A stretch of 64,000 nt of DNA from Lewinellaceae bacterium (GTDB taxonomy: Bacteria > Bacteroidota > Bacteroidia > Chitinophagales > Saprospiraceae): the NCBI GenBank assembly GCA_020636215.1, contig JACJYG010000008.1:234501-298500 (forward strand), read 5' to 3'. The notes beneath the pieces are model-generated. The model made no database searches and was not told the DNA's origin. It was given only the letters and a program-made list of their open reading frames with translations. The position numbers and the translations under genes are program-made. The stretch's first letter is position 1. Every line of letters starts with the position of its first letter. Of the stretch, positions 44,009 through 50,695 are shown piece by piece.

Positions 44009-44175
44009 TTAGTGCTCTGTAAATTAAGTAACTTCCAATTTTGGCAGTGTCTTTTAATGGAATACTGCGTTGCTCGATCAGTCAGGTAGCTATGGCTATC
44101 TTCCTTCCTCGCGCCTTGTCTTCCATCAAAATACCCATCCCAAAACAAGAAAGAACTTAATTTACAGAGCACTTA
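44009..44175. mobile_element. Imperfect-palindrome element with 20-bp ends, upstream of nadA
   Basis: TTAGTGCTCTGTAAATTAAGT at the left and ACTTAATTTACAGAGCACTTA at the right are inverse except at one or two bases. The arms keep matching inwards (TTTTGG..., ATGGAA..., TAGCTATGGC / GCTATGGC...TA), so the 167 bp can fold into one long hairpin. No coding capacity. Together with an adjoining CTTAGTTT / AAACTAAG repeat it accounts for most of the 43836-44279 gap; the rest shows nothing I can name. Confidence 0.65.
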
Positions 44176-44208
44176 GTTTAAAAACAAAACTAAGTAAACT
44201 ATTTTTGA

Positions 44209-44216
44209 TAACTTTG
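44209..44216 (+). promoter_or_regulatory. Candidate -7 element for nadA
   Basis: TAACTTTG matches TAnnTTTG; transcription would start near 44223 with a leader of about 55 nt. A TTTG -33 element at the right distance is absent. Confidence 0.4.
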
Positions 44217-44279
44217 CGTTGTTTACGACGTGAAGCTTCTGAATTGATGCCGTAAAATTCCAAAATAAAACTCGTGCTC

Positions 44280-45284
44280 ATGACCACACTGGCCCTTGCG
44301 GAAAAACAACTCGAACAAAAAGGCTATCTGGATATCGACGTAGACCCCACTCTCGACCTTTTTGAAGAGATCGAAAAACTTAAAAAGGAAAAGAACGCCA
44401 TCATCCTGGCGCACTATTATCAGGAGCCGGATATACAGGATATTGCCGACTACATCGGTGACAGCCTTGGGCTTTCGCAGCAGGCCGCTGCCACCGATGC
44501 GGAGATCATCGTATTTGCCGGGGTGCACTTCATGGCGGAAACAGCTAAAATGCTCTCTCCGAAAAAGAAAGTGTTGCTGCCTGACCTAAAGGCCGGCTGC
44601 TCGCTGGCCGATTCCTGCCCGCCGCCGCTATTCCGAAAGTTCAAGGAGAAGTACCCCGATCATGTCGTAGTGAGTTATATCAACTGCACTGCCGAGTTAA
44701 AAACGCTGACCGATATCTGCTGCACTTCTACCAATGCAGTACAGATCATCGAAAGCATCCCCAAAGACAAAGGCATCATCTTCGCACCGGACGTTAACCT
44801 GGGCCGCTATCTGGTCAAAAAAACGGGCCGCGACCTGGTGCTGTGGAACGGTAGCTGCATGGTGCATGAAATCTTCTCCCACGAAAAGATCGTCAAGCTG
44901 AAGATGCAGCATCCGAATGCGGAATTCATCGCCCACCCCGAATGCGAAACCCACATACTGGATATGGCCGATTTCATCGGCTCCACCACCGGCCTGCTGA
45001 AATACACCCAGCGCAGTGCCGCTACAGAATTTATCGTCGCTACGGAAACGGGCATAATCCATCAAATGCAGAAGGCTTCTCCACAAAAGACCTTCATCCC
45101 CGCCCCACCCAATAACACCTGCGCTTGTAATGAATGCCCGCACATGAAACGCAATACCCTGGAAAAGCTCTATACCTGCATGAAGTACGAGAACCCGGAG
45201 ATCATTCTCCCCGACTGGGTCATTGAGCAGGGCCGCGCCTCAATTGACCGCATGCTGGAGATTTCGGCGAAGGCCGGCTTGTAG
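44280..45284 (+). CDS. nadA: Quinolinate synthase
   Basis: 334 residues from ATG at 44280 (a GTG two codons upstream is possible). It condenses iminoaspartate and dihydroxyacetone phosphate to quinolinate in NAD synthesis, using a 4Fe-4S cluster. Signatures: AIILAHYYQEPDIQDIADYI, GCSLADSC, NCTAELKTLTD, WNGSCMVHEIF, HPECETHI and CACNECPHMK, which supply the three conserved cluster cysteines. nadB and nadC are not adjacent. Confidence 0.96.
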   Translation: MTTLALAEKQLEQKGYLDIDVDPTLDLFEEIEKLKKEKNAIILAHYYQEPDIQDIADYIGDSLGLSQQAAATDAEIIVFAGVHFMAETAKMLSPKKKVLLPDLKAGCSLADSCPPPLFRKFKEKYPDHVVVSYINCTAELKTLTDICCTSTNAVQIIESIPKDKGIIFAPDVNLGRYLVKKTGRDLVLWNGSCMVHEIFSHEKIVKLKMQHPNAEFIAHPECETHILDMADFIGSTTGLLKYTQRSAATEFIVATETGIIHQMQKASPQKTFIPAPPNNTCACNECPHMKRNTLEKLYTCMKYENPEIILPDWVIEQGRASIDRMLEISAKAGL

Positions 45285-45310
45285 AGACGTAATTTGTGAT
45301 GGGTGAAGGG

Positions 45311-45532
45311 TTATTCGTTGGTGGTTTCTTGAATTGGAAATAGGCGATTATTCGTGAGGGAGGGGGAGCCTCTGATCACTGTATCTCTGTTAGTTATAAA
45401 ACCAGCTGGTTCCAAGGGTTTCAGGACAGACTGTTCGATAGGAGTGGATGGATTCGCCATTCCGGAACGCCAGGCCTCTAAACATGCCCATAGGGCCAAT
45501 AGCAGGCATAATCCAATCATTTGTGGTTTCAT
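45311..45532 (-). CDS. Possible small exported protein
   Basis: 73 residues. MKPQMIGLCLLLALWACLEA looks like a signal peptide; the remaining 50 residues are low in hydrophobics (NPSTPIEQSVLKPLEPAGF). No family recognised and no clear ribosome-binding site, so it may be a chance frame. It is convergent with nadA. Confidence 0.4.
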   Translation of the reverse strand: MKPQMIGLCLLLALWACLEAWRSGMANPSTPIEQSVLKPLEPAGFITNRDTVIRGSPSLTNNRLFPIQETTNE

Positions 45533-45594
45533 GTTCGTTTGATTTTTGGAGGTTATACAGGAAAAATAGTTAAAGCAAAATTAAGGGTATAAGC

Positions 45595-45644
45595 TGGGTG
45601 ATAGTGGGTAAAATTGGGTAAGGTTGGGTAAAATCGAGTAAACA
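45595..45644. repeat. 10-bp tandem repeat TGGGTAAAAT, five copies
   Basis: Consecutive 10-mers TGGGTGATAG, TGGGTAAAAT, TGGGTAAGGT, TGGGTAAAAT and CGAGTAAACA. The same 10-bp motif recurs as three copies upstream of comM (55874-55903). The 10-bp spacing places each copy on the same face of the helix. It lies between a small leftward frame and bcp. Confidence 0.75.
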
Positions 45645-45803
45645 ATGGCATTCCATATTCTAATTTGACATTTCCTGCCTCAGAATACCATCCCACATCG
45701 CATGTTTGCCCACCACCTACATCATGAAAGGATACCTGGGGATGAACTACAAGAGGATACCTTTGTTGTCAAAGTATTCCAGAACCAATAAACAGCTTCA
45801 ATT

Positions 45804-46268
45804 ATGACACAGCTCAAAGAAGGCGATAAAGCTCCGGGCTTCAAAGGAGTCGACCAGCATGAAAACACCGTTTCCCTGTCCGATTTCAAAGGAAAAAAGC
45901 TGATCCTCTATTTTTACCCCAAAGACGACACCCCCGGCTGCACCGCCGAGGCCTGCAATCTCAGAGACAACTACGCCGTACTTCAGTCAAAAGGCTATGC
46001 CCTGCTTGGTGTCAGCCCCGACGACCCGAAAAAACATCAGAAATTCATCGATAAATACAGCCTGCCTTTCCCGCTGATCGCCGATACGGAAAAGGAAGTA
46101 TTGAACGCTTACGGCGTATGGGGCCCTAAACAATTTATGGGCAAGAAATACGATGGCGTGCACCGCACGACTTTCGTCATCGATGAAGCCGGAAAGATCG
46201 CCAAGGTTTTCACCAAGGTTGACACTAAAGCACACGCCGAACAGATACTGGAAGCGATGGGGGAGTAG
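45804..46268 (+). CDS. bcp: Thioredoxin-dependent peroxiredoxin (BCP/PrxQ)
   Basis: 154 residues. Peroxidatic Cys46 in DDTPGCTAEA and the resolving Cys51, five residues later as in the BCP/PrxQ class, then FPLIADTEKEVLNAYGVWGPK and HRTTFVIDEAGKI. It reduces hydrogen peroxide and organic hydroperoxides in the cytoplasm. TACCTTTG at 45758-45765, 39 nt upstream, fits the -7 consensus but lacks a -33 partner. A 48-bp perfect palindrome downstream ends the gene. Confidence 0.95.
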   Translation: MTQLKEGDKAPGFKGVDQHENTVSLSDFKGKKLILYFYPKDDTPGCTAEACNLRDNYAVLQSKGYALLGVSPDDPKKHQKFIDKYSLPFPLIADTEKEVLNAYGVWGPKQFMGKKYDGVHRTTFVIDEAGKIAKVFTKVDTKAHAEQILEAMGE

Positions 46269-46327
46269 GCATAAGCAGTCAGTAGCGAAAAAGGCGCACT
46301 CCAACTTGCCACCTACTAGTTGAAAAC

Positions 46328-46375
46328 CCCAAAAACGAAGCCGCGGCATGATCATGCCGCGGCTTCGTTTTTGGG
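46328..46375. terminator. 48-bp perfect palindrome, bidirectional terminator
   Basis: A 24-bp arm (CCCAAAAACGAAGCCGCGGC and the next four bases) meets its exact inverse with no unpaired bases at the centre (GATC). The AAAAA/TTTTT stretches inside the arms give a T tract in both directions. It lies between the convergent bcp and PfkB kinase genes. Confidence 0.88.
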
Positions 46376-46391
46376 TAGGAGGCCTCGCTAT

Positions 46392-47318
46392 CTAAAAATC
46401 AATATCTGCATCAAAGTTGACCAGGTCGACAAATCTAGCGATACGTTCGCGTATTTCTTTATTGGAAAGCCCCTTCAGGCGTTCAATGCTGAATTTTTCG
46501 ACACAAAAAGAAGCCATAGCGGAGCCGTAGACCACCGCCCTTTTCATGTTTTCAAAAGACAGGTCATCGGTTTTAGCCAGGTAGCCTATGAAACCGCCGG
46601 CAAAAGTGTCCCCTGCGCCGGTAGGGTCGAATACTTCCGCCAAAGGCAAGGCGGGGGCGAAGAAAATATTGCCACCGGAAAAAAGTAACGCTCCGTGCTC
46701 CCCTTTCTTAATAACGAGGTATTTGGGCCCCATACGGTGGATGGCATCAGCTGCTTTAACCAGAGAATGCTCACCGGATAATTGCCGGGCCTCTTCGTCA
46801 TTGATAACCAGCACATCGATCATTTTAAGGACATCCAACAGGCTTTCCATAGCCGTATTCATCCAGAAATTCATCGTATCCAGCGCAATCAGTTTGGGCC
46901 GGTGTTCCAATTGTTCGATCACTTTCCGTTGAACGGACGGCGTGAGGTTGCCCAACATCAGATAATCCACCTTCCGGTAGTGCCCTGGCAAGGCCGGGTT
47001 GAAATCGGCCAGTACGTTGAGTTGCGTATCTAAAGTGTCCCGGTCATTGAGGTTGTTGTGGTACCGGCCAGCCCAGAAAAAGGATTTCTGGCCTTCCAAC
47101 ACCTGTAAGCCATCCAGGTCTATCCCCCTCGATCTGAGGTAATCCAGTTCTTCTGATGGGAAGTCATCTCCAATGACGGAAACAAGCTTGATATTCTTCG
47201 TAAAATAGGATGCGGCCAGGGTGATATAAGTGGCAGCTCCTCCAACAACCATCTCCGCCCTTCCAAAGGGTGTTTCTATGTCGTCAAAGGCAACCGTACC
47301 AACAGCAAGTAAGCTCAT
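46392..47318 (-). CDS. PfkB-family carbohydrate/nucleoside kinase
   Basis: 308 residues from ATG at 47318 (the longer frame adds 15 residues that lack homology). Signatures: VGTVAFDDIETPFG and GGAATYITLAASYF near the start, then the C-terminal PfkB signature DPTGAGDTFAGGFIGYL with the catalytic Asp near residue 230. It belongs to the ribokinase/adenosine kinase fold. Substrate cannot be fixed from sequence; no pathway partner is adjacent. Confidence 0.9.
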   Translation of the reverse strand: MSLLAVGTVAFDDIETPFGRAEMVVGGAATYITLAASYFTKNIKLVSVIGDDFPSEELDYLRSRGIDLDGLQVLEGQKSFFWAGRYHNNLNDRDTLDTQLNVLADFNPALPGHYRKVDYLMLGNLTPSVQRKVIEQLEHRPKLIALDTMNFWMNTAMESLLDVLKMIDVLVINDEEARQLSGEHSLVKAADAIHRMGPKYLVIKKGEHGALLFSGGNIFFAPALPLAEVFDPTGAGDTFAGGFIGYLAKTDDLSFENMKRAVVYGSAMASFCVEKFSIERLKGLSNKEIRERIARFVDLVNFDADIDF

Positions 47319-47357
47319 GAGGAGTCGTTTTTTTTCTGGAAAATTATTCCGCAAATA

Positions 47358-47388
47358 TTGCACTTTATTCCCTGAAGTGATAACTTTG
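47358..47388 (+). promoter_or_regulatory. Promoter reading into the tRNA-Asn / GIY-YIG array
   Basis: TTG at 47358-47360, a 20-nt spacer and TAACTTTG at 47381-47388 fit the Bacteroidota promoter consensus. Transcription would start near 47395, about 35 nt before the degenerate tRNA, and could continue through the intact tRNA-Asn. I see no comparable promoter inside the array units. Confidence 0.6.
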
Positions 47389-47430
47389 CACTCGCCTTTT
47401 CAAGAAAAGGGATTTTTATGCTAAAATAAT

Positions 47431-47520
47431 GCCTCAGTAGCTCAGCTGGTTAGAGCGGTCCCGCTTTTTTCATAAAAGCGGGATTAATCCGTAGATTCAA
47501 GGTTCAAGCCTTTACTTCGG
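47431..47520 (+). pseudogene. Degenerate tRNA-Asn with hairpin in place of the anticodon arm
   Basis: Begins exactly like the intact tRNA-Asn (GCCTCAGTAGCTCAGCTGG through TTAGAGCGG). Then 25 nt (47459-47483) with a TCCCGCTTTT / AAAAGCGGGA stem replace CGGACTG of the normal gene, so the GTT anticodon is lost. The sequence resumes with TTAATCCGTAG. The T arm has lost one base and the 3' acceptor strand CTGAGGC is gone. It cannot be a working tRNA-Asn. Confidence 0.85.
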
Positions 47521-47547
47521 GTACCTTCCAGCAAGCTCAAGATAAAT

Positions 47548-47621
47548 GCCTCAGTAGCTCAGCTGGTTAGAGCGGCGGACTGTTAATCCGTAGGTCCAAG
47601 GTTCAAGTCCTTGCTGAGGCG
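47548..47621 (+). tRNA. tRNA-Asn (anticodon GTT)
   Basis: 74 nt, complete cloverleaf: acceptor GCCTCAG / CTGAGGC, D stem GCTC / GAGC with AGCTGGTTA loop, anticodon stem GCGGA / TCCGT with loop CTGTTAA (GTT at positions 34-36), T arm CAAGG / CCTTG with TTCAAGT loop, discriminator G. CCA is not encoded. It is the only intact copy in the window and heads the GIY-YIG array. Confidence 0.97.
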
Positions 47622-47622
47622 C

Positions 47623-47652
47623 AAAGCCCCGGAGTGAAAGCTTCGGGGCTTT
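47623..47652 (+). terminator. Terminator-like hairpin after tRNA-Asn, repeated in every array unit
   Basis: AAAGCCCCG / CGGGGCTTT around a 12-nt loop. The same hairpin follows each tRNA-like remnant at a 431-bp period, the last at 52796-52825. Two sequence forms exist, with GGAGTGAAAGCTTCGG or GAAGTGTAAGCTCCGG in the upper stem and loop. The T tract after it is poor (CTTTCTC), so some readthrough into the downstream ORF is plausible. Confidence 0.75.
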
Positions 47653-47677
47653 CTCATTTACCCTAAAGGCCATCCCT

Positions 47678-47983
47678 ATGCACTTCGTTTACATCCTTTA
47701 TTCCCAGGAGTCTGATATTTTCTATGTAGGCCAAACACCAGATTTACATACCCGTTTGCTCTTCCACAATAAGCTTTCTCTTAACTCCTTCACTTCAAAA
47801 CATCGACCCTGGACACTATTGCGATCCATTACCGTCAACAATCGCAGCGAGGCCGTCATCCTGGAACGATATATTAAAGGCAGAAAAAGTAAAGATTATA
47901 TCCAACGCCTGGCCCACGATGATAGTGCTGTCCTGAAACTGCTTCTCAAATTCCACATCCAACCACCGCCTTCAGATGGTTAG
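47678..47983 (+). CDS. GIY-YIG nuclease, array copy 1
   Basis: 101 residues, one GIY-YIG domain: HFVYIL (Tyr5) and FYVGQT (Tyr16) are the two name motifs, Arg26 in TRLLFHN with His30, and the metal-binding Glu63 in ILERYIKGRK. These are the catalytic residues of the fold, so the enzyme looks active. It resembles the short stand-alone UPF0213-like group common in Bacteroidota. The last three codons (GAT GGT TAG) lie in a tRNA-derived sequence, so the stop codon is supplied by the tRNA D-loop remnant GGTTAG. It starts 56 nt after the intact tRNA-Asn. Function is unproven; DNA cleavage linked to the tRNA site is inference. Confidence 0.92.
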   Translation: MHFVYILYSQESDIFYVGQTPDLHTRLLFHNKLSLNSFTSKHRPWTLLRSITVNNRSEAVILERYIKGRKSKDYIQRLAHDDSAVLKLLLKFHIQPPPSDG

Positions 47984-48052
47984 AGCGGTCCCGCTTTTTC
48001 TAAAAAAGCGGGATTAATCCGTAGGTCCAAGGTTCAAGTCCTTGCTGAGGCG
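47968..48052 (+). pseudogene. tRNA-Asn-like remnant 1 (no D arm, hairpin for anticodon arm)
   Basis: GCCTTCAG pairs with CTGAGGC near the 3' end (seven pairs with one bulged T), so the acceptor stem survives. The stretch TAGCTCAGC of the D arm is missing, as expected from deletion between the two CTCAG repeats of the tRNA. GGTTAGAGCGG is followed by a 25-nt hairpin (TCCCGCTTTTT stem), TTAATCCGTAG, an intact T arm (CAAGG TTCAAGT CCTTG) and discriminator G. No anticodon remains. The first 16 nt also encode the end of the GIY-YIG ORF. It may be made as a small RNA. Confidence 0.85.
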
Positions 48053-48108
48053 CAAAGCCCCGGAGTGAAAGCTTCGGGGCTTTCTCATTTACCCTAAAGG
48101 CCATCCCT

Positions 48109-48414
48109 ATGCACTTCGTTTACATCCTTTATTCCCAGGAGTCTGATATTTTCTATGTAGGCCAAACACCAGATTTACATACCCGTTTGCTCTTCCACAA
48201 TAAGCTTTCTCTTAACTCCTTCACTTCAAAACATCGACCCTGGACACTATTGCGATCCATTACCGTCAACAATCGCAGCGAGGCCGTCATCCTGGAACGA
48301 TATATTAAAGGCAGAAAAAGTAAAGATTATATCCAACGCCTGGCCCACGATGATAGTGCTGTCCTGAAACTGCTTCTCAAATTCCACATCCAACCACCGC
48401 CTTCAGATGGTTAG
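48109..48414 (+). CDS. GIY-YIG nuclease, array copy 2
   Basis: Protein identical to copy 1 over all 101 residues, including Tyr5, Tyr16, Arg26, His30 and Glu63. Spacer and terminator are of the same form as before copy 1. The following remnant has C instead of T in the tRNA variable loop. Confidence 0.92.
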   Translation: MHFVYILYSQESDIFYVGQTPDLHTRLLFHNKLSLNSFTSKHRPWTLLRSITVNNRSEAVILERYIKGRKSKDYIQRLAHDDSAVLKLLLKFHIQPPPSDG

Positions 48415-48483
48415 AGCGGTCCCGCTTTTTCTAAAAAAGCGGGATTAATCCGTAGGCCCAAGGTTCAAGTCCTTGCTGAGGCG
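48399..48483 (+). pseudogene. tRNA-Asn-like remnant 2
   Basis: Same architecture as remnant 1: bulged acceptor stem, no D arm, 25-nt hairpin, intact T arm. Variable-loop T is C (TAGGCCC). Confidence 0.82.
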
Positions 48484-48539
48484 CAAAGCCCCGGAGTGAA
48501 AGCTCCGGGGCTTTCTCATTTACCCCAAAAACCATCCAT

Positions 48540-48846
48540 ATGCACTTCGTTTACATCCTTTATTCCGAGGGGGCTGATATTTTCTATGTAGGCCAAACCC
48601 CGGATTTTACATACCCGTTTGCTCTTCCACAATAAGCTTTCTCTTAACTCCTTCACTTCAAAACATCGCCCCTGGACACTATTGCGATCCATTACCGTCA
48701 ACAATCGCAGCGAGGCCGTCATGCTGGAACGATATATCAAAGGCAGAAAAAGTAAAGATTATATCCAACGCCTGGCCCACGATGATAGTGCTGTCCTGAA
48801 ACTGCTTCTCAAATTCCACATCCAACCACCGCCTTCAGATGGTTAG
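48540..48846 (+). pseudogene. GIY-YIG nuclease, array copy 3, frameshifted
   Basis: The frame opens at ATG 48540 with the variant start MHFVYILYSEGADIFYVGQT, but an extra T in the run at 48604-48607 shifts it and a TAA at 48633-48635 ends it after 31 residues. The rest of the domain (from LLFHNKLS on) is still open in the other frame to 48846 but lacks the GIY and YIG strands. It is the only broken copy. Met replaces Ile at residue 61. Confidence 0.88.
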
Positions 48847-48915
48847 AGCGGTCCCGCTTTTTCTAAAAAAGCGGGATTAATCCGTAGGTCCAAGGTTCAA
48901 GTCCTTGCTGAGGCG
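48831..48915 (+). pseudogene. tRNA-Asn-like remnant 3
   Basis: Same architecture as remnant 1, variable-loop T form (TAGGTCC). It lies beyond the frameshifted ORF and is itself unaltered. Confidence 0.82.
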
Positions 48916-48971
48916 CAAAGCCCCGGAGTGAAAGCTTCGGGGCTTTCTCATTTACCCTAAAGGCCATCCCT

Positions 48972-49277
48972 ATGCACTTTGTTTACATCCTTTATTCCCA
49001 GGAGTCTGATATTTTCTATGTAGGCCAAACCCCGGATTTACATACCCGTTTGCTCTTCCACAATAAGCTTTCTCTTAACTCCTTCACTTCAAAACATCGA
49101 CCCTGGACACTATTGCGATCCATTACCGTCAACAATCGCAGCGAGGCCGTCATGCTGGAACGATATATCAAAGGCAGAAAAAGTAAAGATTATATCCAAC
49201 GCCTGGCCCACGATGATAGTGCTGTCCTGAAACTGCTTCTCAAATTCCACATCCAACCACCGCCTTCAGCTGGTTAG
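48972..49277 (+). CDS. GIY-YIG nuclease, array copy 4
   Basis: 101 residues, catalytic set intact. Met61, and Asp100 is Ala because the junction reads TTCAGCTGGTTAG, exactly as in the tRNA D arm (TCAGCTGGTTAG) where other copies have TCAGATGG. This copy may preserve the ancestral junction. Confidence 0.92.
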   Translation: MHFVYILYSQESDIFYVGQTPDLHTRLLFHNKLSLNSFTSKHRPWTLLRSITVNNRSEAVMLERYIKGRKSKDYIQRLAHDDSAVLKLLLKFHIQPPPSAG

Positions 49278-49346
49278 AGCGGTCCCGCTTTTTCCAAAAA
49301 AGCGGGATTAATCCGTAGGTCCAAGGTTCAAGTCCTTGCTGAGGCG
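49262..49346 (+). pseudogene. tRNA-Asn-like remnant 4
   Basis: Same architecture; TTCAGCTGG at the acceptor/D junction keeps the tRNA base, and the hairpin loop has CC where most copies have CT. Confidence 0.82.
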
Positions 49347-49402
49347 CAAAGCCCCGAAGTGTAAGCTCCGGGGCTTTCTCATTTACCCTAAAGGCCATCC
49401 CT

Positions 49403-49708
49403 ATGCACTTCGTTTACATCCTTTATTCCCAGGAGTCTGATATTTTCTATGTAGGCCAAACACCAGATTTACAAACCCGTTTGCTCTTCCACAATAAGCT
49501 TTCTCTTAACTCCTTCACTTCAAAACATCGACCCTGGACACTATTGCGATCCATTACCGTCAACAATCGCAGCGAGGCCGTCATCCTGGAACGATATATT
49601 AAAGGCAGAAAAAGTAAAGATTATATCCAACGCCTGGCCCACGATGATAGTGCTGTCCTGAAACTGCTTCTCAAATTCCACATCCAACCACCGCCTTCAG
49701 ATGGTTAG
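49403..49708 (+). CDS. GIY-YIG nuclease, array copy 5
   Basis: 101 residues, catalytic set intact. His24 is Gln (DLQTR), a substitution next to catalytic Arg26; Ile61. The upstream terminator is of the GAAGTGTAAGCTCC form. Confidence 0.92.
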   Translation: MHFVYILYSQESDIFYVGQTPDLQTRLLFHNKLSLNSFTSKHRPWTLLRSITVNNRSEAVILERYIKGRKSKDYIQRLAHDDSAVLKLLLKFHIQPPPSDG

Positions 49709-49777
49709 AGCGGTCCCGCTTTTTCCAAAAAAGCGGGATTAATCCGTAGGTCCAAGGTTCAAGTCCTTGCTGAGGCG
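49693..49777 (+). pseudogene. tRNA-Asn-like remnant 5
   Basis: Same architecture; hairpin loop of the CC form, variable loop T form. Confidence 0.82.
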
Positions 49778-49833
49778 CAAAGCCCCGAAGTGTAAGCTCC
49801 GGGGCTTTCTTGTTTACCCCAAAAACCATCCAT

Positions 49834-50139
49834 ATGCACTTCGTTTACATCCTTTATTCCGAGGGGGCTGATATTTTCTATGTAGGCCAAACCCCGGATT
49901 TACATACCCGTTTGCTCTTCCACAATAAGCTTTCTCTTAACTCCTTCACTTCAAAACATCGCCCCTGGACACTATTGCGATCCATTACCGTCAACAATCG
50001 CAGCGAGGCCGTCATCCTGGAACGATATATTAAAGGCAGAAAAAGTAAAGATTATATCCAACGCCTGGCCCACGATGATAGTGCTGTCCTGAAACTGCTT
50101 CTCAAATTCCACATCCAACCACCGCCTTCAGATGGTTAG
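49834..50139 (+). CDS. GIY-YIG nuclease, array copy 6
   Basis: 101 residues from ATG at 49834, chosen to match the other copies; a TTG 24 nt upstream would add eight residues and arises only from the spacer variant TTGTTTACCCC. N-terminus has SEGAD in place of SQESD; Ile61. Catalytic residues intact. Confidence 0.92.
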   Translation: MHFVYILYSEGADIFYVGQTPDLHTRLLFHNKLSLNSFTSKHRPWTLLRSITVNNRSEAVILERYIKGRKSKDYIQRLAHDDSAVLKLLLKFHIQPPPSDG

Positions 50140-50208
50140 AGCGGTCCCGCTTTTTCTAAAAAAGCGGGATTAATCCGTAGGCCCAAGGTTCAAGTCCTTG
50201 CTGAGGCG
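50124..50208 (+). pseudogene. tRNA-Asn-like remnant 6
   Basis: Same architecture; hairpin loop CT form, variable loop C form. Confidence 0.82.
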
Positions 50209-50264
50209 CAAAGCCCCGAAGTGTAAGCTCCGGGGCTTTCTCATTTACCCTAAAGGCCATCCCT

Positions 50265-50570
50265 ATGCACTTCGTTTACATCCTTTATTCCGAGGGGGCT
50301 GACATTTTCTATGTAGGCCAAACCCCGGATTTACATACCCGTTTGCTCTTCCACAATAAGCTTTCTCTTAACTCCTTCACTTCAAAACATCGGCCCTGGA
50401 CACTATTGCGATCCATTACCGTCAACAATCGCAGCGAGGCCGTCATGCTGGAACGATATATCAAAGGCAGAAAAAGTAAAGATTATATCCAACGCCTGGC
50501 CCACGATGATAGTGCTGTCCTGAAACTGCTTCTCAAATTCCACATCCAACCACCGCCTTCAGATGGTTAG
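50265..50570 (+). CDS. GIY-YIG nuclease, array copy 7
   Basis: 101 residues, SEGAD start with the common spacer form, so a recombinant between the two haplotypes; Met61. Catalytic residues intact. Arg43 codon is CGG. Confidence 0.92.
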   Translation: MHFVYILYSEGADIFYVGQTPDLHTRLLFHNKLSLNSFTSKHRPWTLLRSITVNNRSEAVMLERYIKGRKSKDYIQRLAHDDSAVLKLLLKFHIQPPPSDG

Positions 50571-50639
50571 AGCGGTCCCGCTTTTTCTAAAAAAGCGGGA
50601 TTAATCCGTAGGCCCAAGGTTCAAGTCCTTGCTGAGGCG
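50555..50639 (+). pseudogene. tRNA-Asn-like remnant 7
   Basis: Same architecture; hairpin loop CT form, variable loop C form. Confidence 0.82.
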
Positions 50640-50695
50640 CAAAGCCCCGGAGTGAAAGCTTCGGGGCTTTCTCATTTACCCTAAAGGCCATCCCT

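Noticed and set aside
47431..47520. Group I or group II intron, or archaeal-type intron, in tRNA-Asn
   Set aside because: The 25-nt insert is far too short for a self-splicing intron, replaces tRNA bases instead of interrupting them, and the other tRNA parts are damaged.
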